A stretch of DNA of 64,000 bases from Gnetum montanum (GCA_015680685.1 MNCI01010116.1:1559673-1623672); one strand, 5' to 3'; shown: positions 23,201 to 34,225, numbered from the stretch's first letter. Made by a program: numbers and translations. The notes: a model not told the origin generated them from the letters alone.

Positions 23201-23744
23201 TGTAACAATGTTGCCCCGACGTTGCCCGGCACCCCAAGGAATTCATGAAGATCCAATGGATCCGGGGTGGAAGACCTGGGGAATATGCCTCCAACAAACA
23301 AGCATCTCACGAGTGAGTGCAAGCAGAAGCACAACTTCTTAATGTACATGACCACGCACACAAGCAAACACACAACCTTGTAGACCACATTGGTGGGAGG
23401 GGAGATGATGCACCTACAAGGGAAGCTGCATCACCCCTAGATCCCTCACAATCTAGTATAAGGTGTGGCCTGGCACCGCACCAAAACTATCCAGTCTTGG
23501 CTGCCTACATATCTACAACCACCGTAGAATCAAGGCCATGTAGTTCTCCATGGAGAAGAGGGGGAATGAAGAGGGCTTAGAAGAGAGTTGCAATAGGAGG
23601 GTGTCCTGTTGCTAGCTTGGTACCACCAAGCCGAGGTGGGGTTTGTAACACTTGAGAGCCACTCAAGGGTGCCTTAGAGTGTTCCATGGCCCCCGAACCA
23701 TGGGGAGAGCCCAAGAGAACCACCGCTCTCAAACATCTCTCACA
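23201..23744 (-). repeat. 5' LTR of the family 2 element
   Basis: 544 bp. Partner of 17376-17919. Followed by the TSD copy TAAGG at 23745-23749. Confidence 0.88.
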
Positions 23745-23749
23745 TAAGG

Positions 23750-24047
23750 TGTCATCTTATTGAAAATAAAGTTAAAATACAATGCATCTTATTCAAAATA
23801 AAGCACAAAAACTATAACTATCATTATTATTAGGTTAGTATAATTAAACATGAATATAGAAACCTTCTTTTATTCACTTTCATTTCTTTTCAATTGGTGT
23901 GAGTGGTATCCCTACTAGTTCATGTAGTCACTAGCCTTAAGATCTTCTTAGCCTCTTCTTCCAAAGAATCAAACATGTCTCATCCTTACTGTGAAATTCA
24001 GACTAAGAGTCCATAGCTGAGGTATTAAGGATAGGGGTAGTATCATT
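23750..24047. other. Flank between two insertions, partly LINE relic
   Basis: The first bases continue the RTE LINE. Two copies of CATCTTATT-AAAATAAAG follow. Nothing else is recognised. Confidence 0.35.
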
Positions 24048-24052
24048 GTATC
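24048..24052. repeat. Target-site duplication GTATC (left)
   Basis: GTATC precedes the element and is repeated at 28727-28731 after its other end. Confidence 0.8.
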
Positions 24053-24663
24053 TGATGAGTGGCGAGGTACCCCTACACTCAACCATACGAAACGAGCGTC
24101 GCACGCGCGATCTGGTTGAACTCCATAGATGGACTAGTTGTGGCACTTAGATAGTTAGCCTTAGGTCGCAGTTCGCTGTCTTCCCATCTAGACTAGTTTT
24201 TGCATATGTCACGTATGGTTTAGTCTAGATGAGGCGTATGATGTGTCCTAATTCTACGCTACTCCTGATGGCAGTGGAAAATAATATTAACTAATCTAAG
24301 CTAAGAGGAAAAGGGTAAGAAAATCTAATCTAGCCTAAGTGCGACGAGCAACCGATTCCTTGATCAACCGTACACATCTTGGACTTCATGCACGACTACC
24401 ACTGGGACTACCAAGCATAGATCTAGGTATGCCACTGGGATTACCAAGCGTAGACCCCAAATACGCAACTGGGTTACCAAGTGTGGATCCCCCTAGCTAC
24501 ACCACTGGGCTACCAAGCAGTCACACTTAAATGCTCGTAATCAAGTCGTACTCGTTCTGCTTCTAGGAGTTTAAGGGTGAGAAACTACTTGCGATGAGTA
24601 ACCGATTCCTTAACTAGCCGTACACACCCGTAGATGCTCGTAGTTAAGTCGTACTCACACCTA
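24053..24663 (-). repeat. 3' LTR of the family 1 element, U3 half deleted
   Basis: Matches 27719-28326 of the full LTR closely, then switches at about 24657-24663 (after TCGTACTCACACC) to internal non-coding sequence. The hexamer array and TATA box are missing here. The short frame 24339-24530 is an LTR shadow. Confidence 0.85.
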
Positions 24664-25235
24664 TTATGCCCTTGTGTAATCACGCTTAAAGTGTCCATGG
24701 GCACTAAAAGGGTTAGATGTAATATGCACTAACTCTACAAAACACACACATGTAAATATCACCGAAATGAGATGAAAATTCTATGTTACACGGGACACGA
24801 GCTACAATTACACGAACAGTGAGATGAGACGAAGTATAGAAAGGGATCATAGAGATCGGGACATGAGGTAACTGACCCAGGGTACAATGAATCCTGCGTA
24901 AAAAGCATGATTAAGGTGTCATTAACCCATCGTTCCAAGATCAGGACCAAGTCCATCCTTCCAATCAGTGACATCGCATTACTTCATCCCATGATGAACA
25001 ACTATGAGAGTACCATAACAACAAGGCATACGATCACTTGGCGTTTAGTGCAAGGGAGGAGTGATTTTTGTTTTATGGCACTTCTTTTTCTTTTCTTATT
25101 TTGTTCTTTTTTCACTTTACTGAATCCAGAGAAGCCGCCAACCTTCGGGCATGGGTGCATGTCCTTCCAGTGGGACCCCCTAGAACAGCTTTTGATTGTC
25201 GAGTGCCCTTTTGATTACTCTTACTCCCATTTTTC
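24664..25235 (-). other. Conserved non-coding block of the family 1 element
   Basis: The reverse complement is related to 1060-1760 of the first element (shared: GGACATGCACCCATGCC-like, CATGAGGTAACTGACCCAGG and AACGGGTTAATG-like stretches). No protein-coding frame is common to the copies. Confidence 0.6.
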
Positions 25236-25705
25236 NNNNNNNNNNNNNNNNNNNNNNNNNNNNNNNNNNNNNNNNNNNNNNNNNNNNNNNNNNNNNNNNN
25301 NNNNNNNNNNNNNNNNNNNNNNNNNNNNNNNNNNNNNNNNNNNNNNNNNNNNNNNNNNNNNNNNNNNNNNNNNNNNNNNNNNNNNNNNNNNNNNNNNNNN
25401 NNNNNNNNNNNNNNNNNNNNNNNNNNNNNNNNNNNNNNNNNNNNNNNNNNNNNNNNNNNNNNNNNNNNNNNNNNNNNNNNNNNNNNNNNNNNNNNNNNNN
25501 NNNNNNNNNNNNNNNNNNNNNNNNNNNNNNNNNNNNNNNNNNNNNNNNNNNNNNNNNNNNNNNNNNNNNNNNNNNNNNNNNNNNNNNNNNNNNNNNNNNN
25601 NNNNNNNNNNNNNNNNNNNNNNNNNNNNNNNNNNNNNNNNNNNNNNNNNNNNNNNNNNNNNNNNNNNNNNNNNNNNNNNNNNNNNNNNNNNNNNNNNNNN
25701 NNNNN
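25236..25705. other. Assembly gap (470 N)
   Basis: Run of N from 25236 to 25705. Frames that cross it are artefacts. Confidence 1.
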
Positions 25706-25779
25706 TTGAAAAAGGAAAAACTGGAAAACAAAAAAATGAAAAATTAAAGAAAATTAAAAATATTTATTAATCCTGCTTG

Positions 25780-27585
25780 CTATTGAAATGGGGGATATCC
25801 CCCATAACTAAACGGTTGAGTATGGCTAGGATTAATAAATGGAAAATGAGGATCCTTGCATATTGGAAATATTGAAGTTGGTCTATACTTATCACCTTGG
25901 ATTTCACACACTTTGTAATAAACACAGTGGGGCACTTCATACGATGTAGTTCCCGGATAATGAGTTGACCCACTATGATGTTTCAGACCGTTAGATGGTA
26001 TGCAAGGATTAGGCTGATGCCTCCCATGGTTGTGTTCATTGGGTCTTATGGTTGTTGGAGTGTACGTTGGTGGCCCTGATGAAGTTACATGAGGTGTTGG
26101 GTTCGAAGGTAAGGATGCACCACAGTGTTGGACTTGTGCTGGGTTGGAAGATGTAGTGGCCTCAGAGTTATGTTGTCCCTTCCTACGGCCATGTTTAAAG
26201 AAAGGAAACCTTTGATGTTGAGGTGGCTCTTCACTACTGTTAGTAGCAGTAGCACAAGTGTGGTTCGTGGTTTGCGGTGGTACAAACACCTTAGAAACGG
26301 TTGGTGGCATTGTGGAAGGAGGGAAAGGATGAGAATGTTGGAAGTTAGGAGGAATGTAAGGTGCACAAGGTGGTGGTTGTGTTGGAGGTATGGGTTGATG
26401 GTATTGTGGGGAATAATATTGTGGTGAGATAAAGTGTGGTGGCCCAAATGAAGAAACAGGATGTTGAACGTTATAAGCATTTGGATTCGGAAAATGTGAA
26501 GGGTGCCTCAAGTCTAAGGGTGGATTCCCCCACGACTAGGATTGTTGCCATTGTGGTCTAACACAGTATCTCTGTACGAACTCTGGATGTAACGTATTTC
26601 CCCAATGCTCATGTAGATGTAACAATATTGGGCATTGGCCTTTGGGGTGATCGTACAGGCATATGTTGCATTCATATGTAGGATTGGCAGTTGAACACTT
26701 AATCCCTTAGTTCCTTCTTTCCGACTGTCTATGATTTCGTCCTGCTTCTTGGGTTTCCAAAACTCTATCTCCAATGATGTTGACATATTCTCCACACTTT
26801 TGATTCATCCATTCCAACATCTTATTGATCTTTACCTCGGCTTCTTCTAACAATTGTTGTATTGGCAAAGATGATGTTTCCACCTTGAGATTTGTTGATC
26901 TCTCCTTGTTATGATCATGGACCTTTGTTGAGTTAATATTTTGGTCCTGTTGATGTTTTTCAACACTCTCCCATATAGCTATTTCTCCTTCTTCTTTTTC
27001 TACCCGCCTAATAAGCTCTTGAATTTGATGGGTTTGTATGTTGTATAGTTGACCTCGGGCATACGTTCCTAAGGTCTCTCTTGTTTCATTACGTAGCCCA
27101 TCAATGATGTGATACATTAGCCTTTCCTCGGAAAACCCATGGCCTGGACANCTATACCATACTTTAGCTTGGTCAACGAGTGTCATAGGAAAGAGCTTCA
27201 ATTTTTTCCAACTATTATCAATATTATTCCATGTGCAGGCATCGTAGAAGGATAGTAAATGTTGATGCGGATCTAAGTCATAGCCTCCTAAAAATTTGGG
27301 AACGTTATTTAAATCGAGCCTGGGTAGTCAGCTCTCTTTACGATGCCTACGTGAGATTCGAATGGCCTCTTGTATTTGCGTTAAGCTTGTAGTGGCTAGT
27401 GGGAGTTCATCGTCATCTTGTAAGTTAGGCTTTCATATATTGTGATGACATTGTTTTTGTTCATTCTTATAGGAAACTCCCACTTCAGGTTGTATACTCC
27501 AACCTTCATTGTCATATAGCTCATTGGTTCTCCAATGAACTTCCTCAATAAGTGTGGCGTTATTATTATCTTGTAGGAGAGGCAT
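25780..27585 (-). pseudogene. gag of the family 1 element
   Basis: Start ATG at 27585, shortly after the primer site. Order: N-terminal region, capsid-like part with ELIRRVEKEEGEIAIWES and LMYHIIDGLRNETRETLG (as in plant retrotransposon gag), a zinc knuckle ECNICLYDHPKGQC near 26660, then a Pro/His/Gln-rich tail ending at 25780. The frame is broken by several stops and an N at 27151. The knuckle spacing is CX2CX3HX4C. The tail aligns with 1-717. This would form the virus-like particle; it is not intact here. Confidence 0.75.
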
Positions 27586-27700
27586 TGTTGTGTGTGAGTT
27601 TAGGCGTGAATTTTAATAATTTCTTCTTGTTAAGAGATATATCGTTAAGTTCTATACAACGACCTTGTATGATATAACTAATCTAGATAACTAGCACCAT

Positions 27701-27718
27701 CCCTGGCAACGGCGCCAA
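27701..27718 (-). other. Primer binding site, tRNA-Asp type
   Basis: The minus strand reads TTGGCGCCGTTGCCAGGG directly after the LTR end. TGGCGCCGTTGCC is the known tRNA-Asp-type primer site of Athila/Tat-like plant elements. Confidence 0.88.
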
Positions 27719-28726
27719 TGATGAGTGGCGAGGTACCCCTACACTCAACCATACGAAACGAGCGTCGCAGGCGCGATCCGGTTGAACTCCGCAGATGGAT
27801 TAGTTGTGGCACCTAGATAGTTAGCCTTAGGTCGCAGTTTGCTGTCTTCCCATCTAGACTAGTTTTTGCATATGTCACGTATGGTTTAGTCTAGATGAGG
27901 CGTATGATGTGTCCTAATTCTACGCTACTCCTAATGGCAGTGGAAAATAATATTAACTAATCTAAGCTAAGAGGAAAAGGGTAAGAAAATCTAATCTAGC
28001 CTAAGTGCGACGAGCAACCGATTCCTTGATCAACCGTACACATCTTGGACTTCGTGCACGACTGCCACTGGGACTACCAAGCATAGGCCTAGGTACGCCA
28101 CTGGGATTACCAAGCGCAGACCCCAAATACGCCACTGGGTTACCAAGCGTAGATCCCCCTAGCTACACCACTGGGCTACCAAGCAGTCACACTTAAATGC
28201 TCGTAATCAAGTCGTACTCGTTCCGCTTCTAGGAGTTTAAGGGTGAGAAACTACTCGCGATGAGTAACCGATTCCTTAACTAGCCGTACACACCCGTAGA
28301 TGCTCGTAGTTAAGTCGTACTCACACCGCGCTATGAAAGCAATAAATAACATTAAATAAATAACAAATAAATAAACTAAGTGAATGCTGCAATGATGAAG
28401 TAATCTTGATCTTTATTGCCGGTCATGTGCGTGTCCAAGTACGGCACACTCGAATAAATACACCGTACAATTACATTCACCACACTGCGGGCAGACAAGG
28501 GAAAAATTCTAACTCTGGAGGGATCAAACTGTTAGAGCTTCGCTACTCTAAAACTGGGATCCCCAAACAAGGGGGAGCCGCCTCTTATTTATAGACATGG
28601 TGGCGGACTGCGATATCGCGTACGTGATATCGTAGGGAAGGACGCGATATCGCGGGGGATGCGATGTCGCGTCGGCTGCGATATCGCGTACGCGATATCG
28701 CGGCCGATGCAAACCGCGTCTGATCA
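27719..28726 (-). repeat. 5' LTR of the family 1 element (1008 bp)
   Basis: On the plus strand it runs from TGATGAGTGG to CTGATCA, followed at once by TSD GTATC. It contains the TATA box and hexamer array at 28586-28699 and short AATAAATAAC repeats near 28340-28370. Confidence 0.88.
28586..28699 (-). promoter_or_regulatory. LTR U3 promoter: TATA box and six-hexamer GATATC array
   Basis: TATAAATA (minus strand) at 28586-28593. GATATC starts at 28612, 28626, 28646, 28680 and 28694, and GATGTC at 28663. Both complete pairs are 14 bp apart and pair starts are 34 bp apart (28612, 28646, 28680). Between paired hexamers lies GCGTACG(C/T), so the last pair is a perfect long palindrome. Confidence 0.65.
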
Positions 28727-28731
28727 GTATC

Positions 28732-29566
28732 CAAGCATCAACATGACCAATCTCATCAATATCATCAATCATAGATGGATAAATTATTTCATATTATAAT
28801 CCAATTTCATTTTTCTAGCGAAAAACAAGTTGCATTGTACAAAGGCCAAATCATTAAGCCTAGCTATTGCTAACATGATGTGCTTCTTGTAATGTACATG
28901 AACACTCTAGTTACACTCAAATGCTATAATTAAAATGAAATAAAATATTATTATATTGAAAATCACATGTTAGTATCATTAAAAAAGATATCATGTGATT
29001 ATTCTTACTAGCGGTAGTGCATAGTCCTGTTAAAATCTTTACTACAAGCATTGGCAAAAATTATGTATTACATGAAACTTGCTCCTACCTATCCTTGGTA
29101 AATTCCTTTTCTTATCCTTAAAATTGGAAAATTTTTCTTTTCTATGTTTTTTTAGTATATTTTACTCATATTAAACATGTGATGTAGTCTAAATTTTTTG
29201 CTTATTATTAATATTAATTAAGGATCAAAAGCATGGTTAAACATGTAAATAAGATGCAAAGTACAATGCTAAAGCTCCAAGGAAAATTTAAAACCACGAA
29301 CTAGGTCTCAAGCACTCGATTAGTAATGTTGGTGATGGTCAACTTAAACCACTAAGTTATGACCGATGAAAAATACAATGAAACAAAACCCAACACCTCA
29401 ACATCACCGTACTAACATTTTAAATTAGTTTGGGACAGCATTTGCGGTTTCCACTTAAAAACCTTTGTTGAATTTGGTGGCAAAAGATGAACATAAAGTC
29501 TCTCTCCATTCAATGTGAAAAATGTCTGGTGTGATAAAAGAGAGTCTTTCAAAGTTTTTTGACGGA
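28732..29566. other. AT-rich intergenic region
   Basis: No gene seen. At about 29290-29365 the minus strand has TAACTTAGTGGTTTAAG and GAGACCTAGTTCGTGG, which look like a drifted A and B box of another tRNA-derived SINE. Too diverged to call firmly. Confidence 0.35.
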
Positions 29567-29570
29567 AGAA

Positions 29571-29621
29571 AAAGGGAGGATTCTGAGAAAAGGGAGGATT
29601 CTGAGAAAAGGGAGGATTCTA
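29571..29621. repeat. 18-bp tandem repeat, about 2.8 copies
   Basis: Unit GGGAGGATTCTGAGAAAA repeated head to tail without change in the core. The frame 29559-29804 that includes it has no other support. Confidence 0.85.
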
Positions 29622-29939
29622 AATTTTGTGACAAATGAAAATAAAATTAGAGGATTCAATGGGACACTTGGGGAAAAGTGTCTTCAAAACAATCCAGTTT
29701 TGTGCCCAAGAAAAATGAGCATTAGCCTCAGAGGATTGGATGCAACACTTGATGAAGGATTTTGTTGTGAAGTGTCCCAGAAAAAACAATCGCGAAGAAA
29801 ATGAAGGATTGAATCCGGATGAAAATTTGCAAACATAAGCGACGGTGTAGACGCAGCAGCCAACTATGCGTGGCACAAATTTCAATCTAACGCTAATCAT
29901 TAAACATGTTTAGAATACACTAAAAATTACAGGGTGCCT

Positions 29940-30145
29940 ATAAAATTTGACTACCAGGTGGTCGGTCTGTTTTTCCGTGCCAAATTTACGCGTTTCAAGA
30001 ATGGGATGACTATTGCTAACTACTAAGAAATAAATTATAAAAAAAGTTCCATTTCGTTCTGAAGACGGGCAACCGGCCGTTGACAAGTGAATCAAGCGCA
30101 CAAAAGATGACCTCGTCAGCTCCGGCCTCGCGCACATGACCAGTA
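29940..30145. other. Diverged copy of part of the receptor kinase upstream region
   Basis: Shares with 11735-11865 the ordered pieces GTCGGT, CAAAT-TACGCG, CAAG, CGGCC-TTGAC and AATCAAGC-CAC, with small indels. No receptor kinase exon is found next to it. Probably a relic of an old local duplication, or of a repeat common to both places. Confidence 0.45.
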
Positions 30146-30503
30146 ATTCAAACCAATCCTTGATATTTTGTTTTAGGTAACAGAGTTCTGGTAAGAGATG
30201 AATGCTACGTAATAGTCATGAAAAAATTAATTGCCATAATATACTGCAACCATTGATACTTTCATGGAGATACTAATTCAACCAATAAAATTTGATTTAC
30301 ATTGTTTGGATTGACAAGTCACCGGTAAATAATTGCCGACAACTAGTATGGGTATTGATCCACAGAATTTGTTGTGCAAAGTCAACATGCATGTGATTAG
30401 ATTTTTGGTAACAATTCTTGGTTTGTGTTGACGTTGGTTAACAATTTCATAGATGAACGTAGATGAACGTATATGACAATTGTTAACAAATATTTATGGT
30501 AAC

Positions 30504-32059
30504 TGCTGATGCATAAACTAACTTTGGACATGGTAACACCTGTGAAAACTCATTCTAGGAGACTATCGCCTAGGGTGTCTCCCGCATGAGTATGGTTGGC
30601 AACCAGGAATAGTCTCACCTGAAAAAGCTAGAAAAATAAAATAGCAAAAACAAGTTGAGAAATGAAAGTGTCTTTTTTTAAATAACCGGAGTTTGAGAAC
30701 TCCAAATACAAGCAAAAGTCTGATTTTAACGATAAACATTCCACAGAGACTAATGGTCTTGTTACAATGACATCAGGGTGATTGAGCAAAAAAAAAAAAA
30801 CTTAGCTTAACACAAAACAATGATGATCCAAGCAGCAAAACGGATAGCCCAGCAAAACGGATAGCCCAGGTGCCTGCTTGTCTGCCCGTGCTTCAGAAAG
30901 CACACCCTGTTGATACTGTGTGCTGAAATGCCACTGCAATTGGCAAAGGAAAAAAAAGAAAAATACACTAGGCGTAAAATCGTAAATGAAAATGCTAAGC
31001 ACGGTAGAATTGTTAACAGAATTACAATATTTCCATGCATCTCGGTTAGCTGCGAGTTATTGAGGATACGCTGCCAAGTTCTGTAATAATTGTAAAGAAA
31101 ATCTAATCACAGGGATCCATTTCCTCGGCGGTATAGATGTCGAATAGTGGCAAGTAGCAAAAGTAGTCCGTATGATGCAGTAACTGGTAAGGAAATACAA
31201 TGCAGACCACTGAGTGAAACGAATGTGCACATGTATTCGTGGCCTGTACCTCGATTCGACCGCTCCAAGATATCACCCGGCCGGTTACTTACCACGTCTC
31301 AACATTTGTTTTTTTTTGAATTTGTTTATTTAAGTTTCATTTTTGTTGTTTTATTTATCTGCATTGAGAAGCACGCGTATTACTGTATTTGTTCAGCTAT
31401 TCAGTGTTGCCAGTTTGTCGTCATAATTATGTAGCATGCCCCAATTATGTATATATCTTTAAGAATACCGTGTGGGCGCGGGCAGCCATTGTTTGGTTGG
31501 TTAACTAAGTTGGGAAAGTTGCTTGAAATTCGCAATTCGAAATAATTGATTTCATAACTTGNCAATTTGCAATTCGAAATAATTGATTTCATAACTTGTG
31601 GGTTTTACATGTTAAAATTGTCATATAACAGTTGACCTTTTTATTTCAGTTAATAAATGATTGGTTTATAGCTATATATGCCTTTTGATCCATTACCATG
31701 CACAGCAAGCTAAAATGGGTTGTGTGCATGCCGCAACCTACATGGTTGATCTATAACAATAGGTTACTTTTTTTTTTTTAAAAAAAAATCTATCAACAAA
31801 ATTATCACTTTGTATTGAAACTAATTTTTCTTATTTTGGGTATCTATTTTAGCCTCCTTGTTTCTCAATTTCTTAATTTCATTAGTACAGTTTATGAAGG
31901 ATAAAAAATTAAATTTACCTAAAGTTAAGTCAATTTTGTATCTATTTGTTGAATTCCTATGAATTAGATATGTGCATTTTAACTACTTTGCTACTATAAT
32001 TGCCTACATGTGCGTTGATAATGGCCCCATGCTTAGCATGGGTGAGGTTGGTCTCAACA
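30504..32059 (-). repeat. 3' LTR of the family 3 element
   Basis: Ends are recognisable by comparison with 39793-41759. The middle is strongly diverged, so the element is old. Contains an N at 31562 next to a short direct repeat (AATTCGAAATAATTGATTTC twice). Short frames within it (30802-31040, 31107-31434) are not called. Confidence 0.65.
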
Positions 32060-32073
32060 CTTAGCCCCCAAAT
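32060..32073 (-). other. Polypurine tract of the family 3 element
   Basis: The minus strand reads TTTGGGGGCTAAG directly before the LTR start TGTTGAGACC. Confidence 0.7.
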
Positions 32074-33351
32074 TACAAATTGAATGCAAGTGCAAGGAGG
32101 AATAAAAATCATGAAATTTTAAAAAGAAATGCAATAGATGGTGAAGAAGAAAAACATCACAAAACAAGGAGATAAAAATTTGAAAGTAAATTATTGTGAT
32201 CCAAACATGATTAAAATAACCAAATGATCAAAAGAGATACCGATGTAGGCAATCCAAACAACCATTAAAATCTAAATATATAATTTTTTATTATTTTAAC
32301 TAAGATCTATAGATATATATATATGTAATTATATATATAGATATATATAGTTAAGCTCTCATTCTCAATATTGTCACAAGGTAACAGTAAAAGTATGCAG
32401 ACTATTCTGAGCATGAGACTTGTACAGAATTAATGAGGAGGACAAGCTAAAGCTCATGTTAGATCATAGTAAGCCACAACTTTCAAATTTTTCCTTGGTT
32501 TTTTTTTTAGAAACTTAAATTTAAAAGGGGAAACGGAGGTTAGGGTGAGGATTGCTGCGAGACCCCATCACGCTCAAGAACTTATTACGCTGCCAATGAA
32601 CATGGTCCTCATTTTTTTTGTTTTTTTAAGGAAACTTTGCTCATGGTATACTTCATTCTTGAGGTAGGAATTCCAACACGAGTTTGCCCGATTAACTGCA
32701 TTGCCAAAGAGCATGGTCCTTTTGGAAACTTTGCCCATGGTGCAGTTCAACCCTCATGTATGTGCCTTTGATTGGTGGCATCATAGCAGGTCTCCTGGGT
32801 GGCTAAGGAGTCTCAAGTAGAAATGAACACACTTCACCCTGTTGTTCACAGGATAGCCATTAATCATCATACCTGAGGGCTTGGGCTTATGAGAGGAAAT
32901 GATAGAATTTTCCAAGGTCACCTAGTAATTATGACTAACCACTTTCCAACATTACATATCCTGCACTCACATGATCATGATGATAATATGATAAGTTTGT
33001 ATAAATCCAATGCTCCATAATCTAACATAACAAATAAATTGAAACCTTGGAATCAATTGGAAAGAGTTATAGTATTTTTGAAATATAAAATATCAAGCGG
33101 ATTTTATAGCATTATTGAAATATAATATTATAATAACAGTAAATTATATTATACCTACATTATTTTCCAATGGTGTTAAGATGACCCAATGTCTAGTAAC
33201 TCAAATGACAAATGATTATTAAAATCATATGAAGAACACAACGATCAAATCAATATGCTAAGAAAGAAATGATGAAAATGCAAGCAAAATATGGAAACGC
33301 AACAATATACATATGAAATGCAAAGAAAAAAAAAAGAAAGAAAACATGCAA
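32074..33351 (-). other. Non-coding 3' part of the family 3 element
   Basis: About 1.3 kb between the integrase end and the polypurine tract. AT-rich with a (TA)n tract at 32310-32350. No ORF recognised. Confidence 0.5.
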
Positions 33352-33700
33352 CTAAGAATCTACCAAGTTCCCACGTGGGGTACCTGAGTAGAAATGTTTC
33401 AAATGAAATGCATTAAAATTCCTATTCAACCTATATCTTTGCAAATCAGCAATCTTGAACACATTTGGGGTAGTGATGTCTACAATTTGGAATGGACCTA
33501 ACCACATAGGAGAAAACTTAGTTTGAGGGCCACTTTGACCAGACGCTCTATCTCTTTTAAGGACTAGATCACCTACTTGAAAACTTTTAGCTGCATATTT
33601 TTTATCGAACCATCTCTTGATAATTTTTTGATGACCATACATATTTTCGATCGCTTTAACCCTTTTAAGTTCTAAGTTCAAAATGTCACATGCTCGTCAT
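33352..33700 (-). pseudogene. Integrase C-terminal domain, family 3 element
   Basis: Contains QVGDLVLKRDRASGQSGP and KFSPMWLGPFQIVDI, the GPF/Y-type module at the end of Ty3/gypsy integrases. No chromodomain is visible after it, consistent with a non-chromovirus. Stops lie directly upstream. Confidence 0.8.
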
Positions 33701-33859
33701 ATTAGTTGGTAAGTAGTCTAGGAAGAATTGATATGTAGGAATTTGTAAATTAATTGGCAATATGGATTCCTGTCTATACACTAAATCATATGGTGTAGTC
33801 TTGATAGATTCTTTGTAACGAATCCTATCAGCCCAAACTACCCATTTTAGTTGTTCATG

Positions 33860-34225
33860 CTAGGTTTGTGGATTTTGGGCTACCAACTTCTTAATCCCAT
33901 CTAATATAATTTTGTTGGAAGATTCAGCCAAACCATTACCTTGTGGGTAATATTCAGTTATAGCCTTGACAATGATGTTATGGTCTCTAGCCCAATTTGT
34001 AAACTCTATTGAAATGAAGGCGGGCCCATTATCAACTACTAAAGCATAAGGATAACCATATTTGGAGATTATATCGTTTTCTAAGAAGCGAGTGACCTCA
34101 TGAGATGATGCATTTTTGGTTGCTTTCGCCTCTAACCAATGTGTGCAATAATTAGTGGCTATCAAAATGAACTTATGTAGGGTAGTAGATAAAGGACTGA
34201 TCACTTCAATAAAATCTATGGCTCA
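33860..34225 (-). pseudogene. Integrase catalytic core, family 3 element
   Basis: The core reads THWLEAKATKN, VVDNGPAF and ITEYYPQGNGLAESSN. The second and third catalytic positions (D of VDNG, E of GLAES) are present. The first Asp of the DDE triad is Asn (ATNYCTHW, where the family has D-Y), a change one G-to-A step can give. The core is bounded by a TGA (34223-34225) and a TAG (33860-33862), both probably former Trp codons. Confidence 0.8.

Larger units (their letters stand above)
17376..23744 (-). mobile_element. Family 2 LTR retrotransposon without coding capacity (LARD-like), complete
   Basis: Two LTRs of 544 bp each (17376-17919, 23201-23744) run in the same direction, with ends TGTGAGAG...TTGTTACA on the minus strand. 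The target-site duplication is TAAGG (17371-17375 and 23745-23749). A tRNA-iMet primer site abuts the right LTR, and the polypurine tract GTGGGGGAGGAT abuts the left one, so the element is on the minus strand. The 5.3-kb interior has no gag, protease, RT or integrase that I can recognise on either strand. It must have been mobilised in trans. Structure and size fit a large retrotransposon derivative. Confidence 0.88.
24053..28726 (-). mobile_element. Family 1 LTR retrotransposon, gag-only, internally deleted
   Basis: Minus-strand element bounded by TSD GTATC. It has a full 5' LTR (27719-28726), a primer site (27701-27718), gag (27585-25780), a non-coding 3' block (25235-24664, next to a 470-bp N gap) and a 3' LTR that lacks its U3 half (24053-24663). 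Protease, RT, RNase H and integrase are absent from the visible sequence. Having matching TSDs with a truncated inner part means it inserted as a longer element and lost its 3' interior plus U3 afterwards, or was already deleted when copied. Confidence 0.85.

Noticed and set aside
24339-24530. 63-aa frame with repeated GLPS motifs (also 28005-28196)
   Set aside because: Same sequence in both LTRs of one element; the repeats come from LTR sequence and the frame is not kept in other LTR copies.
24907-25770. Long ORFs across the N gap (also 25180-25731 and 25196-25747)
   Set aside because: They consist mostly of unknown residues over the assembly gap. No real coding evidence.
28612-28699. CRISPR-like repeat array
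   Set aside because: Short palindromic hexamers in LTRs of a eukaryotic genome; no spacers of uniform length and no cas genes.
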